Positions 17,099 through 26,816 of a DNA stretch of 64,000 bases are shown here, one piece after another. The notes beneath the pieces were generated by a model. The model was not told the DNA's origin and searched no databases. It was given only the letters and a program-made list of their open reading frames with translations. The DNA comes from Izhakiella australiensis (GTDB lineage Bacteria; Pseudomonadota; Gammaproteobacteria; Enterobacterales; Enterobacteriaceae), in contig NZ_MRUL01000020.1 in the NCBI RefSeq assembly GCF_002006995.1, forward strand, positions 1 to 64,000. The letters run 5' to 3'. Within the stretch, counting starts at the first letter, position 1, and every line of letters begins with the position of its first letter. The translations under genes were made by a program, and so were the position numbers.

Positions 17099-19039
17099 TT
17101 AAACGGGGCGAATACTCTCATCATCAACTTCCGCATCAAAGAAGCGGCACAGCGTCTGAATATGATTATCCGCGCGAATTGACTGACGCGCCTGCGCCAG
17201 CTTCTCTTCATATATTGCCTGACGCCACTCCAGCGGTGTTTTCACCTGCGGATTATCATCTTCCACAATCTGCAGTTCAAGAGGGCGCCCGGCGTGCTGA
17301 TTTAGCGCTTCGTTCAGGGCTTGCTGCGCCCCGGTCGAATTAAGATGACGCTGGCTGCTGCGAAGATGCAGGCAAATGCCCTCAGCCGTCTCTTCCTTCC
17401 AGGCGTTCAGCGCCAGCTGCTGCACCAGCTTTGGCAAATGTAGCTGCGTGATTTGCAGCGCCCAGCCATCACGCTGCTGCGACTCCAGCGCCAGCTGGAT
17501 CGCCAGCTCCGGCGTTTTTTCATGCTCCAGAGCAGTTCGCAGCGCTTTCGGCGTAGTCACCGGCGCCGCGGCAACGTCAACTATCGTCTGGGCCTTCCAG
17601 CGATAGGCTTCCTTTTTTGCCGCCGGTGTACTTTTTTCCGCTGCGGCCTGCAGGCGTTGCTGCCCGCGTTCGGTAACGGCAGCCAGCCGCTCCAGCGCCG
17701 GACTCACCGGCCGCGCACTCCGCGCCGCCGGTTCATTCTTTTTTGCTTTATTCTCCCCCTGCTGCTGTAGCTGGCTGCGAGCTTTTAACAGCTGGCTGGT
17801 ACTGTCAGGCAGGTTCGACGGCGCATCTGATGCCGGAGGCGCGGGAATATGCGCAGGATTGGCCGCTGCAGCGGCAGGCCGTTCGGCGCCTGCAACGGGC
17901 TGAGGCTTCTGCTGGGTGGTCATCACCGGACGTGCTGCGGGCTCGGTTATTATCTGCAAAGGATGGAAGGCCAGCGCCCGCAGCAGCGTCATTTCCACCC
18001 CCATGCGCGGGTCCGGCGCGTAGGGCAGCTCTTTGCGGCCGACCAGCAGCGTCTGATAGTAAAGTTGCAGCTCAGCCGGCGGCAGCGTGCGCGCCAGTTC
18101 GTTCAGACGTGCTTCATTGCCGGATTCGTCTTTCTGCCCGCCGGGTAATAGTTGGGTCATGGCGATGCGATGGAGCAACGCCAGCATTTCCACCAGCAGC
18201 GCATCCCAGGTCACGCCGCGGCTCGCTGCCTGGGCCAGTTGGGTCATCATCAGCTGGCCGTCGCCTTGCACCAGCGCTTCAATCAGCGCTAGCGGCTGTT
18301 CGTCGTCCAGCGTGCCGAGCATCGCGCTGACGGTTTCTACGTTAACCGCCCCTTGCCCTATCGCAATAGCCTGATCGGCGAGGCTCAGTCCGTCGCGCAT
18401 ACTGCCATCGGCTGCGCGCGCCAGCAGCTGCAGCGCCCGTGGTTCGACCGTAATCTTTTCCTGCTCCAGCACGTAGGCCAACTGCTGACGAATCAGCTCC
18501 GGCTCCAGCGCCTTGAGATGAAACTGCAGGCAGCGCGACAGGATGGTGACCGGCAGCTTTTGCGGATCGGTGGTGGCAAGCAGAAATTTAACGTGCTCCG
18601 GCGGCTCCTCCAGCGTTTTTAACAACGCATTGAAGCTGTGGCGCGAGAGCATATGCACTTCATCAATCAGATAAACTTTGAAACGCCCGCGCGCCGGCGC
18701 GTACTGGACGTTATCGAGTAAATCGCGGGTATCTTCGACCTTGGTACGCGAGGCGGCATCTATCTCGATAAGATCGACAAAGCGCCCTTGCTCGATCTCA
18801 CGGCAGTTATCGCACTGTCCGCACGGCGTCGCGGTGATGCCGCTTTCGCAGTTCAGCCCTTTCGCCAGCAGGCGGGCAATCGTCGTTTTGCCGACGCCGC
18901 GCGTACCGGAAAACAGCCATGCATGATGGATGCGCCCCAGCGACAGGCCATTGGCCAGCGCGGTCAGCACATGTTGCTGTCCGACAACTTCGGAAAACGC
19001 TTGTGGGCGCCACTTGCGGGCAAGGACCTGATAGCTCAT
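17099..19039 (-). CDS. dnaX: DNA polymerase III tau subunit (and gamma by frameshift)
   Basis: DnaX is the clamp-loader ATPase of the replicase; full-length tau (646 residues) also tethers polymerase cores and helicase. The AAA+ domain shows GTRGVGKT at 45-52, a zinc module (C64, C73, C76, C79) and the DEVHML box. A Pro/Ala/Gln-rich linker separates it from the C-terminal tau domains. The frame contains an A-AAA-AAG slippery site at codon 434 with SD-like and stem-loop stimulators. A -1 slip adds one Glu and stops, giving a predicted gamma of 435 residues, close to 431 in E. coli. It leads the dnaX-ybaB-recR operon. Confidence 0.97.
   Translation of the reverse strand: MSYQVLARKWRPQAFSEVVGQQHVLTALANGLSLGRIHHAWLFSGTRGVGKTTIARLLAKGLNCESGITATPCGQCDNCREIEQGRFVDLIEIDAASRTKVEDTRDLLDNVQYAPARGRFKVYLIDEVHMLSRHSFNALLKTLEEPPEHVKFLLATTDPQKLPVTILSRCLQFHLKALEPELIRQQLAYVLEQEKITVEPRALQLLARAADGSMRDGLSLADQAIAIGQGAVNVETVSAMLGTLDDEQPLALIEALVQGDGQLMMTQLAQAASRGVTWDALLVEMLALLHRIAMTQLLPGGQKDESGNEARLNELARTLPPAELQLYYQTLLVGRKELPYAPDPRMGVEMTLLRALAFHPLQIITEPAARPVMTTQQKPQPVAGAERPAAAAANPAHIPAPPASDAPSNLPDSTSQLLKARSQLQQQGENKAKKNEPAARSARPVSPALERLAAVTERGQQRLQAAAEKSTPAAKKEAYRWKAQTIVDVAAAPVTTPKALRTALEHEKTPELAIQLALESQQRDGWALQITQLHLPKLVQQLALNAWKEETAEGICLHLRSSQRHLNSTGAQQALNEALNQHAGRPLELQIVEDDNPQVKTPLEWRQAIYEEKLAQARQSIRADNHIQTLCRFFDAEVDDESIRPV
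17706..17760 (-). promoter_or_regulatory. Programmed -1 ribosomal frameshift signal in dnaX
   Basis: All three parts of the E. coli signal are present on the minus strand. An SD-like AGGGGGAG (17760-17753) lies 8 nt before the slippery AAAAAAG (17744-17738). The -1 frame then reads GAA and TGA (17735-17733). A stem ACCGGC..GCCGGT with an inner CGCG stem follows at once (17732-17706), broken only by a GG bulge. Confidence 0.92.
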
Positions 19040-19120
19040 GAATTAGTGGGGGAAGTTGAGTTTACCGGTAGGTCATGCTAACACAGCCCCACCCTTACAG
19101 CGAGGCTGTTATCCAGACCG

Positions 19121-19672
19121 TTAGTGGCCGGGGAAATTAACCAGGCTGTAGCTCTCTACGCCGAGGCCCTGAAGCCGGCTTTCGCCGCTCAAATCAAACA
19201 GGTTTATAACAAAAGCCGCGTGCTTAACTTCACCGCCAGCGCGACGAATCAGCTTCACGGTCGCTTCGATGGTACCGCCGGTTGCCAGCAGATCGTCGAT
19301 AACCAGCACTTTATCACCGGCATGAATCGCATCCTGATGCAGTTCCAGCGCATCGCTGCCGTATTCCAGTTCGTAGCTCTCGCTCAGGGTTTTACGCGGC
19401 AGTTTGCCCGGTTTGCGTACCGGAACGAAACCGACGCCAAGTCCGAGCGCGACGGGGGCGCCAAACAAAAAGCCGCGGGCTTCAGTTCCTACAACCTTAG
19501 TAATGCCTTGATCACGATAGCGGGAGACCAGCAGCTCAATGCTGAGCGCGAAGGCTTTCGGAGCTTCCAGCAGGCTGGTGACGTCACGAAACAGGATCCC
19601 CGGCTTTGGGTAATCGGCAATACTTTTAATACTATTTTCAAGAAACTTAATCTGCTCTGCTGTAGCAGTCAT
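19121..19672 (-). CDS. apt: Adenine phosphoribosyltransferase
   Basis: Apt makes AMP from adenine and PRPP in purine salvage. The protein is 183 residues as in E. coli, starting [18 protein letters not shown]. The PRPP-binding motif [13 protein letters not shown] is near residue 125, and the family loop [17 protein letters not shown] is near the N-terminus. A longer frame extends 48 codons upstream, but those residues are not family-like and the 19672 start is preferred. It is transcribed toward dnaX, separated by 81 bp. Confidence 0.96.
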   Translation of the reverse strand: MTATAEQIKFLENSIKSIADYPKPGILFRDVTSLLEAPKAFALSIELLVSRYRDQGITKVVGTEARGFLFGAPVALGLGVGFVPVRKPGKLPRKTLSESYELEYGSDALELHQDAIHAGDKVLVIDDLLATGGTIEATVKLIRRAGGEVKHAAFVINLFDLSGESRLQGLGVESYSLVNFPGH

Positions 19673-19830
19673 AATGATACGCCTGGTAAAAACCGAATCT
19701 GACTCGCGTAGCTCCCTTTTACCGCCCCGACTTGAAGGACGGCTGCCTGTCGAATTTTGCCGGGAAAGCCACGCACGAAAACCCCTAAATTTATGCAAAA
19801 CACCCGCTGATTGCAACCAGATAACGCCCT

Positions 19831-20208
19831 TCAGACTTGATCGTCCTCAGGTTTTATCACCGGTAGCCGCCACATAAACCACAGCAGCACAGCGAGAATA
19901 AGCAGCAGCATAACGCGCAGCCAAAGCAGCTTGACCAGCCACAGTGAAACCGCAAAGCTCAGAACGGTAAACGCAATGGCTCGCCGTTTTGCCGCCGCGG
20001 GTAAAGCACGATGGCGTTGCCAGTTGCGTAAATAAGAGGCAAACCATGAGCGGTTCAGCAGCCAGTGATGAAAGCGCGGCGAGGAACGGGCAAAGCACCA
20101 GGCGGCCAGTAATAAAAATGGCGTAGTGGGCAGCAAAGGTAACAGCACGCCGGCCAGCGCCAGAAACATCGCCAGCCAGCCGGTAATCAGTAAAATAGTC
20201 CGTTGCAT
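19831..20208 (-). CDS. ybaN: DUF454 inner-membrane protein YbaN
   Basis: A 125-residue membrane protein of the DUF454 family, of unknown function. The N-terminal hydrophobic stretch ([23 protein letters not shown]) leads to the family motif [26 protein letters not shown], and two further hydrophobic stretches follow. The open frame continues far upstream, but the ATG at 20208 ([11 protein letters not shown]) matches the family start and lies opposite the divergent priC gene, which begins 53 bp away. Confidence 0.9.
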   Translation of the reverse strand: MQRTILLITGWLAMFLALAGVLLPLLPTTPFLLLAAWCFARSSPRFHHWLLNRSWFASYLRNWQRHRALPAAAKRRAIAFTVLSFAVSLWLVKLLWLRVMLLLILAVLLWFMWRLPVIKPEDDQV

Positions 20209-20261
20209 TGCGTACCTGTTATGCTCACAGTCAGCATCTGCAGTCTGACCAAGGAAAATGA

Positions 20262-20795
20262 ATGAAAAGCGATCGGTTGCTGGCGCAGCTACAGGCAAAG
20301 CTGACTGAACTGGCTGAACGGCTGGCGCCCGTTGCTCAACAGCGTAGCGCACGGGCGCGTTTTGACAATCAGTTATTTCATAGCCAGAGTGTGAAATTAA
20401 TCGATTGCTTGCAGGAAGCCGAGCGTAATATGGCACAGCTGAGCCAGGCCGTAGCCCACAATCGCAGTGAGCAGGTGGCATGGTCTGCGGAACGTCTGGT
20501 GCAGCAAATCGCTGCGCTGGAGCGCGAGCTGGCGACGCAGTCGCTACGCCAGTCAGAGCCAGCGGAAGCGGAACCGGGTAAGACCCTGTATGAAAGGCTT
20601 TCCGAGCATCAGGATTATGAACGCCGCTTGCAAGCAATGATCGCCGACCGTGAAAAGCAGTTAGAACAGGGCACATCTGCCAGCGCGCCGCAGGTCCAAC
20701 GCGAAATCGCCGCGCTGGAAGGCCGATTGCAGCGCTGCCGACAGGCATTAAAAAACATCGAGCGTCGCATTGAGTCGCGCGAAAATTACCAATAA
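20262..20795 (+). CDS. priC: Primosomal replication protein PriC
   Basis: PriC helps reload the DnaB helicase at stalled forks, an alternative to the PriA-PriB route. The 177-residue protein is helical and rich in Gln, Ala and Arg, with the family pattern LQAKLTELAERLAPVAQQ at the N-terminus and a C-terminal helical region EIAALEGRLQRCRQALKNIE. Length is close to E. coli (175). It is divergent from ybaN and followed in the same direction by ybaM (74 bp), as in E. coli. PriC is poorly conserved, so position is an important part of this call. Confidence 0.9.
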   Translation: MKSDRLLAQLQAKLTELAERLAPVAQQRSARARFDNQLFHSQSVKLIDCLQEAERNMAQLSQAVAHNRSEQVAWSAERLVQQIAALERELATQSLRQSEPAEAEPGKTLYERLSEHQDYERRLQAMIADREKQLEQGTSASAPQVQREIAALEGRLQRCRQALKNIERRIESRENYQ

Positions 20796-20868
20796 ATGGC
20801 GGGATAACCACATGGCGATGATTTTTTTACCGTAAATACCATCGCCGCCATGTTTACCGGGGGAAGGA

Positions 20869-21036
20869 ATGTCGCTGGAAAATGCACCGCCAGAAATCAA
20901 GCTGGCGGTAGATTTAATCATGCTATTAGAAGAGAACACCATTGAGGCCGCAACCGTGCTGGCCGCGCTGGAGATCGTCAAACGCGATTTCCAAAAAAAA
21001 TTGCAATCCGCTCAGGAGAACTCCAGCGCCGATTGA
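20869..21036 (+). CDS. rsmS: Small protein RsmS (YbaM)
   Basis: A 55-residue protein, starting ATG at 20869 after GGGGGAAGGA, reading [26 protein letters not shown] and ending QENSSAD. It is nearly identical in pattern to E. coli YbaM, later called RsmS (pleiotropic regulator in soft-rot bacteria). It follows priC on the same strand as in E. coli. Its last 25 bp overlap the 3' end of acrR, read from the other strand. Confidence 0.93.
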   Translation: MSLENAPPEIKLAVDLIMLLEENTIEAATVLAALEIVKRDFQKKLQSAQENSSAD

Positions 21037-21662
21037 GACAGCACCGAGCTGTGCTGCAGCGTCTCAATCAGTGTGGAAACCAGCTGTGGCGCTTCCTGTG
21101 CCAGGTTGAAGCTTTCCGGCATGAACAGCCAGTTCTCCATCAGGCCGGTCATGTAGGCGCGGATGATAATTGCCGCCTGGCGGGTTATCAGCCCCGACGG
21201 CAACTGTCCTGCAGCAACACATTCGTGTAATACATCTTCAATTTTTTCATAGCATTCAAGATAGAGATTCTGCTGCATCAGCTGTAAAGTCTTCATTTCA
21301 CCAACAAATTCGCATTTGTGGAAAATGATCTCTGAAAGTGAACGTCGGTGCGGGTCGCAGGCGGTGGCTTTAAGCACGTAGATAAGCATGGCGCGTAGCA
21401 CAGACAGTGGATCTGCAGGGTATTTTAATCGATACTCTTGTTCTAAGTTTTCCAGGCCAGATTCCGACTGAGCAAGAATTTCATTTAACAAGTCCGTTTT
21501 ATTTTTGAAATGCCAGTAGATTGCACCGCGCGTCACGCCCGCCGCGCTGGCAATATCCGCCAGTGAGGTTGCTGAAACGCCAAACTCAGAGAAGCGAGCG
21601 ATGGCTGCATCAATAATTTGTTTTTTTGTTACAAGAGCTTGTTCTTTGGTTTTTCGTGCCAT
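21012..21662 (-). CDS. acrR: TetR-family repressor AcrR
   Basis: AcrR represses acrAB and itself and is released by many toxic compounds. The 216 residues (E. coli 215) begin [21 protein letters not shown]. The helix-turn-helix is [23 protein letters not shown], near residues 33-55. The C-terminal ligand-binding domain is intact. It diverges from acrA with a conserved 24-bp operator between them. The 3' end overlaps rsmS convergently by 25 bp. Confidence 0.96.
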   Translation of the reverse strand: MARKTKEQALVTKKQIIDAAIARFSEFGVSATSLADIASAAGVTRGAIYWHFKNKTDLLNEILAQSESGLENLEQEYRLKYPADPLSVLRAMLIYVLKATACDPHRRSLSEIIFHKCEFVGEMKTLQLMQQNLYLECYEKIEDVLHECVAAGQLPSGLITRQAAIIIRAYMTGLMENWLFMPESFNLAQEAPQLVSTLIETLQHSSVLSQSALEFS

Positions 21663-21691
21663 AAAGGAAGTTCTTTACAATCATGCCGATT

Positions 21692-21715
21692 TACATACAT
21701 TTGCGAACGTATGTA
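21692..21715. promoter_or_regulatory. AcrR operator
   Basis: A 24-bp inverted repeat with arms TACATACAT and ACGTATGTA around TTGCGA, in the acrR-acrA intergenic region. It differs at only a few positions from the known E. coli AcrR-binding site as I recall it, and is placed to block both promoters. Confidence 0.85.
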
Positions 21716-21811
21716 CCATAGCACGACCATAATTCAAACGCAGCAATGGGCTATACGGTATTGCGATCCCATTGAACAAAACATTCGATATTGGACATTC
21801 GAGGTTTATTT

Positions 21812-23011
21812 ATGAACAAAAACAGAGGGATCTCGCCTCTGGCGGTCGTTCTGATGCTCTCTGGCAGCGTAATGCTGGCAGGTTGTGATAACAAAAATGG
21901 TCAGCAAGCCAATCAGCAGCAGGCGCCCGAAGTTGGGATTGTCACGCTAAAAAGCACATCGATGACCATTACAACTGACCTCCCAGGTCGCACCTCGCCG
22001 TTCCGTATAGCCGAAGTTCGCCCCCAGGTTTCCGGTATTATTCTCAAGCGTAACTTTGTTGAAGGCAGCGAAATCAAGGCGGGTGAATCACTTTATCAGA
22101 TAGATCCGGCAACCTATCAGGCCGCCTATGATAGCGCCAAAGGCGAACTTGCTCAGGCACAGGCTAACGCCAAAGTGGCGGCAATGACGCTTAATCGCTA
22201 TAAGTCGCTGGTGAAAACCAAATATCTCAGCCAACAGGATTATGACACCGCGCTGGGCAATGCTGCGCAAACCGCAGCGGCAGTAAAAACCGCTGAGGCC
22301 TCAGTAGAAACCGCGCGCATTAATCTCGCCTACACCAAGGTCACCTCCCCTATCAGCGGCCGCATCGGTAAATCTGCCGTCACTGAAGGGGCGCTGGTCA
22401 GTTCCGGACAGACTACTGCGCTGGCAACCGTGCAACAGCTCAATCCGATGTATGTTGACGTGACCCAACCCAGCGAAGATTTCCAGCGCCTGCGCAATGA
22501 ACTGCAGGAAGGAAAGCTTAAGCAGGTTGCCGGCAAAGCGCAGGTCAGACTGATTAGCCAGGACGGCACCCTTTACCCTCAAACCGGTACGCTGGAATTT
22601 TCAGACGTAACGGTCGATCAAACCACCGGGTCAATTACGCTACGCGCTATTTTCCCGAATCCTGATGGAAATCTGCTGCCCGGTATGTTTGTCCGCGCCC
22701 GCCTTGAAGAAGGCACTAACCCGGACGCGCTGCTGGTTCCGCAGCAGGCGGTAACCCGCACGCCAACCGGCCAGGCGACAACCATGGTTGTCGGGGCTGA
22801 CAATAAAGTCGAAATGCGCACCATCGATGCCTCACAGGCGATTGGCGATAAGTGGCTGGTGACCAAAGGACTTAAATCGGGCGATCGCGTCATCGTTACC
22901 GGCCTGCAGCGTGTGAAACCGGGGATAACGGTCAATCCGCAGGAAGCCAGCGACCAGGATGCGAAAAACCAGAGCGCCCCTTCTCAGGCTCAGTCTGAAC
23001 AAAATAAATAA
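21812..23011 (+). CDS. acrA: Membrane-fusion lipoprotein AcrA
   Basis: AcrA bridges the inner-membrane pump AcrB to the outer-membrane TolC channel. The 399-residue protein has a lipoprotein signal with lipobox LAGC and lipidated C25. The biotinyl-lipoyl halves lie around RPQVSGIILKRNFVEGSEIKAG and TKVTSPISGRIGKSAV, separated by a helical hairpin rich in Ala and Gln. The start at 21812 (MNKNRGIS) matches the family N-terminus and follows GAGG; an in-frame codon 7 positions upstream is ignored. It is cotranscribed with acrB (22-bp gap). Confidence 0.97.
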   Translation: MNKNRGISPLAVVLMLSGSVMLAGCDNKNGQQANQQQAPEVGIVTLKSTSMTITTDLPGRTSPFRIAEVRPQVSGIILKRNFVEGSEIKAGESLYQIDPATYQAAYDSAKGELAQAQANAKVAAMTLNRYKSLVKTKYLSQQDYDTALGNAAQTAAAVKTAEASVETARINLAYTKVTSPISGRIGKSAVTEGALVSSGQTTALATVQQLNPMYVDVTQPSEDFQRLRNELQEGKLKQVAGKAQVRLISQDGTLYPQTGTLEFSDVTVDQTTGSITLRAIFPNPDGNLLPGMFVRARLEEGTNPDALLVPQQAVTRTPTGQATTMVVGADNKVEMRTIDASQAIGDKWLVTKGLKSGDRVIVTGLQRVKPGITVNPQEASDQDAKNQSAPSQAQSEQNK

Positions 23012-23033
23012 GCCTTAAAGGAAACTTTGATTC

Positions 23034-26000
23034 ATGGCTAAGTTTTTTATCGATCGCCCCATATTTGCCTGGGTAATCGCCATCATCATTATGTTGACGG
23101 GCGCGCTATCGATTCTGAAACTGCCGATCGAGCAATATCCTGAAGTTGCTCCACCGGCGGTTCAGATTCGTGCAAACTATCCGGGTGCCGATGCTAAAAC
23201 GCTGCAAGACTCCGTTACGCAGGTTATCGAGCAGAATATGAATGGCATTGACGGACTGATGTATATGTCCTCAAACAGCGATTCATCCGGTACCTTGCAG
23301 CTAACACTGACCTTCCAGTCCGGCACCGACCCGGACATCGCCCAGGTTCAGGTGCAGAACAAACTGCAGCTGGCAATGCCGCTGTTACCGCAGGAGGTGC
23401 AGCAGCAGGGTATTCAGGTACAGAAATCATCGAGTAGCTTCCTGATGGTCGCCGGTTTTATCAACACCAACGGCACCATGAACCAGAACGACATTGCTGA
23501 CTACGTTGCCTCGAACATCAAAGATCCTATCAGCCGTACGCCCGGCGTTGGCGATACGCAGATCTTCGGGGCGCAGTATGCCATGCGAATCTGGTTAGAT
23601 CCGCACAAGCTTAATGACTATCAACTGACGCCGGTTGACGTAGTTAACGCGTTGAAAACGCAAAATACGCAGATTGCCGCAGGCCAGCTGGGGGGAACTC
23701 CGCCGGTGCCTGGCCAGCAGCTAAACGCCTCTATCATTGCTCAGACGCGACTGACCTCAACCGATGAATTTGGAAAAATTCTGTTGAAGGTCAATAGCGA
23801 TGGCTCGCACGTACTGCTGCGCGACGTGGCGAAAATTGAGCTTGGCGGTGAAAACTACGAGGTTATCGCCCGCTTTAACGGCCAGCCCGCATCCGGTATC
23901 GGTATTAAGCTGGCAACCGGTTCGAATGCGCTGGATACCGCCGATGCGGTAAAAGCCACGCTGGGTAAACTGGAGCCCTTCTTCCCTGCCGGGTTGAAAG
24001 TGGTTTATCCCTATGACACCACGCCCTTTATTAAAATTTCAATTAATGAAGTGGTGAAAACCCTTGCCGAAGCTATCGTGCTGGTATTCCTGGTAATGTA
24101 CCTGTTTTTGCAAAGCTTCCGCGCCACCATCATTCCAACCATTGCGGTTCCGGTGGTGCTGCTCGGTACCTTCGCCATTATCAGCGCCTTTGGCTATTCG
24201 ATAAATACCCTGACGATGTTCGGCATGGTGCTGGCGATCGGGCTGCTGGTAGATGACGCCATCGTGGTGGTCGAAAACGTCGAGCGCGTGATGGCGGAGG
24301 AAGGATTGCCGCCCAAAGAGGCAACGCGAAAATCGATGGGGCAAATCCAGGGCGCGCTGGTAGGTATCGCGCTGGTGCTCTCGGCGGTATTTATTCCGAT
24401 GGCCTTTTTCGGCGGCTCGACCGGCGTAATCTACCGTCAGTTCTCCATCACCATCGTGTCGGCCATGATCCTGTCGGTTATCGTCGCACTGGTGCTGACG
24501 CCCGCCCTGTGTGCCACCATTCTTAAACCGGTGCAAAAAGGCAGCCATGGCAGAACCACCGGCTTTTTTGGCTGGTTTAACCGGGTTTTTGAAAAAAGCA
24601 CGCATCACTACACGGACAGTGTCGGTCATATTATTCGCAGCACCGGGCGCTATCTGATTATCTATCTGCTGATTGTAGTGGGTATGGGTTATCTGTTTAT
24701 TAAACTACCTTCATCTTTCTTGCCCGAAGAGGATCAGGGGCTGCTGCTGGCTCAGGCTCAGCTGCCGGCCGGCGCGACCCAGGAGCGGACGCAGAAGGTG
24801 CTCGATCAGGTAACCCACTACTTCCTGACCAAAGAGAAGAATAACGTTAAGTCGGTATTTACCGTTAACGGCTTTGGTTTTGCCGGTCGCGGACAAAATA
24901 CCGGTATCGCCTTTATGAGTCTCAAGCCCTGGGATGAGCGCGAAGGCGCTGAAAACAAGGTACCAGCCATTGCCGGTCGTGCAATGAAGGCTCTTGGACA
25001 GATTAAAGATGCGATGGTTATTCCGTTCAACCTGCCGGCAATTATCGAACTAGGTAACGCCACCGGCTTCGACTTTGAACTGATCGATCAGGCTAACCTC
25101 GGCCATGACAAGCTCACTCAGGCGCGTAACCAGCTGCTTGGCATGGTTGCTAAACACCCTGACACCCTTGTCGGTGTGCGCCCTAACGGCCTGGAAAATA
25201 CGCCGCAGTACAAGCTGACTATCGATCAGCAAAAAGCACTGGCGCTGGGCGTGTCGCTGAGCGATATCAATACCACAATCGCTACGGCCTGGGGCGGCAG
25301 CTACATCAATGACTTTATTGACCGAGGCAGGGTGAAAAAAGTCTACGTCATGGGTCAGGCCCAGTATCGTATGCTGCCAAGCGATGTTGATAATTGGTTC
25401 GTACGCGCCACCAACGGTTCGATGGTGCCAATCAGCGCCTTCGCTACGGGCAAATGGATATACGGCTCGCCGCGCCTGGAACGCTATAACGGCCTGCCCT
25501 CAATGGAAATTCTGGGGCAACCTTCGCCCGGTAAAAGCTCTGGCGACGCTATGGCGCTAATGGAACAGCTGGCCCATCAGCTGCCGGAAGGCATCGGCTT
25601 CGACTGGACGGGCATGTCCTATCAGGAACGTCTGTCAGGCAGCCAGGCGCCGGCGTTGATTGCCATCTCACTGGTCGTGGTATTCCTTTGCCTTGCCGCA
25701 CTCTATGAAAGCTGGTCGATTCCATTTTCGGTTATGCTGGTCGTGCCGCTGGGGGTTATCGGCGCGCTGATTGCGACGACGATACGCGGCCTGAGCAACG
25801 ACGTTTACTTCCTTGTCGGACTGCTAACCACCATCGGCCTCTCGGCTAAAAACGCCATACTGATAGTGGAGTTTGCTAAAGACCAGATGGAAATCGAAGG
25901 TAAAGGTCTGGTTGAAGCAACCCTTGAAGCTGTCCGTATGCGTCTGCGTCCGATTCTGATGACCTCGCTGGCATTTATTCTCGGGGTGCTGCCGCTGGCT

Positions 26001-26183
26001 ATCAGCACCGGCGCAGGCTCAGGTGCGCAAAATGCGGTGGGTACCGGAGTGATGGGCGGCATGGTGACGGCAACGGTACTGGCGATATTCTTTGTCCCGG
26101 TGTTCTTTGTTGTCGTCCGTCGTCGATTCTCGCGGCATAAAACCGAGCTGGAAGCCGGTCACGATACGGAACACCACCAGTAA
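23034..26183 (+). CDS. acrB: RND multidrug efflux pump AcrB
   Basis: AcrB is the proton-driven trimeric RND transporter that exports drugs, bile salts and dyes through AcrA-TolC. The length, 1049 residues, equals E. coli AcrB. Transmembrane helix 4 carries the proton-relay pair in [17 protein letters not shown] (D407, D408), and TM10 has the relay Lys in [13 protein letters not shown]. Two large periplasmic porter loops are complete. No frameshift is seen. A strong terminator follows 25 bp after the stop. Confidence 0.98.
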   Translation: MAKFFIDRPIFAWVIAIIIMLTGALSILKLPIEQYPEVAPPAVQIRANYPGADAKTLQDSVTQVIEQNMNGIDGLMYMSSNSDSSGTLQLTLTFQSGTDPDIAQVQVQNKLQLAMPLLPQEVQQQGIQVQKSSSSFLMVAGFINTNGTMNQNDIADYVASNIKDPISRTPGVGDTQIFGAQYAMRIWLDPHKLNDYQLTPVDVVNALKTQNTQIAAGQLGGTPPVPGQQLNASIIAQTRLTSTDEFGKILLKVNSDGSHVLLRDVAKIELGGENYEVIARFNGQPASGIGIKLATGSNALDTADAVKATLGKLEPFFPAGLKVVYPYDTTPFIKISINEVVKTLAEAIVLVFLVMYLFLQSFRATIIPTIAVPVVLLGTFAIISAFGYSINTLTMFGMVLAIGLLVDDAIVVVENVERVMAEEGLPPKEATRKSMGQIQGALVGIALVLSAVFIPMAFFGGSTGVIYRQFSITIVSAMILSVIVALVLTPALCATILKPVQKGSHGRTTGFFGWFNRVFEKSTHHYTDSVGHIIRSTGRYLIIYLLIVVGMGYLFIKLPSSFLPEEDQGLLLAQAQLPAGATQERTQKVLDQVTHYFLTKEKNNVKSVFTVNGFGFAGRGQNTGIAFMSLKPWDEREGAENKVPAIAGRAMKALGQIKDAMVIPFNLPAIIELGNATGFDFELIDQANLGHDKLTQARNQLLGMVAKHPDTLVGVRPNGLENTPQYKLTIDQQKALALGVSLSDINTTIATAWGGSYINDFIDRGRVKKVYVMGQAQYRMLPSDVDNWFVRATNGSMVPISAFATGKWIYGSPRLERYNGLPSMEILGQPSPGKSSGDAMALMEQLAHQLPEGIGFDWTGMSYQERLSGSQAPALIAISLVVVFLCLAALYESWSIPFSVMLVVPLGVIGALIATTIRGLSNDVYFLVGLLTTIGLSAKNAILIVEFAKDQMEIEGKGLVEATLEAVRMRLRPILMTSLAFILGVLPLAISTGAGSGAQNAVGTGVMGGMVTATVLAIFFVPVFFVVVRRRFSRHKTELEAGHDTEHHQ

Positions 26184-26207
26184 ACTGTTCTGTTACGTTA
26201 GTCATGA

Positions 26208-26233
26208 GGTCGCCTGTGGGCGGCCTTTTTTTT
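26208..26233 (+). terminator. Terminator of acrAB
   Basis: GGTCGCC / GGCGGCC arms (one G-T pair) with a 4-nt loop are followed directly by eight T residues, a standard rho-independent terminator. Confidence 0.9.
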
Positions 26234-26284
26234 ATCTTTTTATCACCAGAAGGGTTGTCGCATGATGATAAAACCGCCATAATT

Positions 26285-26302
26285 AATGTTACGTTATAAC
26301 AT
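26285..26302. promoter_or_regulatory. Zur-like box before rpmE2
   Basis: On the minus strand the site reads ATGTTATAACGTAACATT, an imperfect palindrome resembling the enterobacterial Zur box. It lies 16 bp upstream of the rpmE2 ATG. A 16-bp core is shared, with one mismatch, with the site before the metal-transporter operon at 29382. Confidence 0.7.
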
Positions 26303-26317
26303 ACAAGGCTGGTTATT

Positions 26318-26575
26318 ATGAAAGAAGGTATCCATCCCGAGTACCGGACGGTGGTTTTTCACGACACCTCTGTCGACGCATATTTTAAAGTCGGCTCGAC
26401 GATTAAGACCGAACGCACTATCGAACTGGAAGGTGAAACCTTTCCCTATATCACTCTCGACGTCTCCTCAGCTTCCCATGTTTTTTACACCGGCAAGCAG
26501 AAGGATCTGACCCGCGAAGGCCGCGCTGCCCGCTTTAATCAGCGCTTTGGCCGTTTTTCTACTTCACGCCAGTAA
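26318..26575 (+). CDS. rpmE2: Zinc-independent 50S ribosomal protein L31 type B
   Basis: An 85-residue L31 paralogue (YkgM type). It reads [26 protein letters not shown] and ends [13 protein letters not shown], matching the type B family. It has no cysteine at all, so it cannot bind the zinc held by the four-Cys type A protein. Under zinc limitation it replaces the zinc-bound L31 and frees zinc. It is followed 9 bp later by rpmJ2 in the same unit, and a Zur-like box lies upstream. Confidence 0.95.
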   Translation: MKEGIHPEYRTVVFHDTSVDAYFKVGSTIKTERTIELEGETFPYITLDVSSASHVFYTGKQKDLTREGRAARFNQRFGRFSTSRQ

Positions 26576-26584
26576 GGTTGAGCG

Positions 26585-26725
26585 ATGCAGGTACTGAGTT
26601 CACTACGTGCGGCGAAAACTCGCCATAAAGATTGCAAAGTAGTACGACGTCACGGTCGCGTGTACGTCATTTGCAAAAGCAATCCGCGTTTTAAAGCGGT
26701 GCAAGGAAGAAAGAAGAAACGCTGA
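26585..26725 (+). CDS. rpmJ2: 50S ribosomal protein L36 type B
   Basis: A 46-residue protein reading [20 protein letters not shown] and ending [15 protein letters not shown], the YkgO-type L36 paralogue. The zinc ligands of L36 type A (C-x2-C...C-x4-H) are not complete; only two cysteines remain. It is the second gene of the rpmE2-rpmJ2 unit and has the same zinc-sparing role. Confidence 0.95.
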   Translation: MQVLSSLRAAKTRHKDCKVVRRHGRVYVICKSNPRFKAVQGRKKKR

Positions 26726-26766
26726 TCGCAGAGGGATCTTCTTCAGATAAAATAGAAGTGACGACT

Positions 26767-26795
26767 GGCGGATCGCATCGCGATCCGCCTTTTTT
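26767..26795 (+). terminator. Terminator of rpmE2-rpmJ2
   Basis: A perfect 10-bp stem GGCGGATCGC / GCGATCCGCC with a 3-nt loop is followed by six T residues on the plus strand. Confidence 0.92.
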
Positions 26796-26816
26796 ATCGT
26801 TAAACGCGGTATGTAA

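Noticed and set aside
19673-19816. N-terminal extension giving a 231-codon apt
   Set aside because: The first 48 residues do not resemble phosphoribosyltransferases; the start at 19672 gives the normal 183-residue protein.
20209-20811. Long frame (326 codons) reaching over ybaN and antisense to priC
   Set aside because: The extra 201 residues are the reverse strand of priC and not family-like; YbaN starts at 20208.
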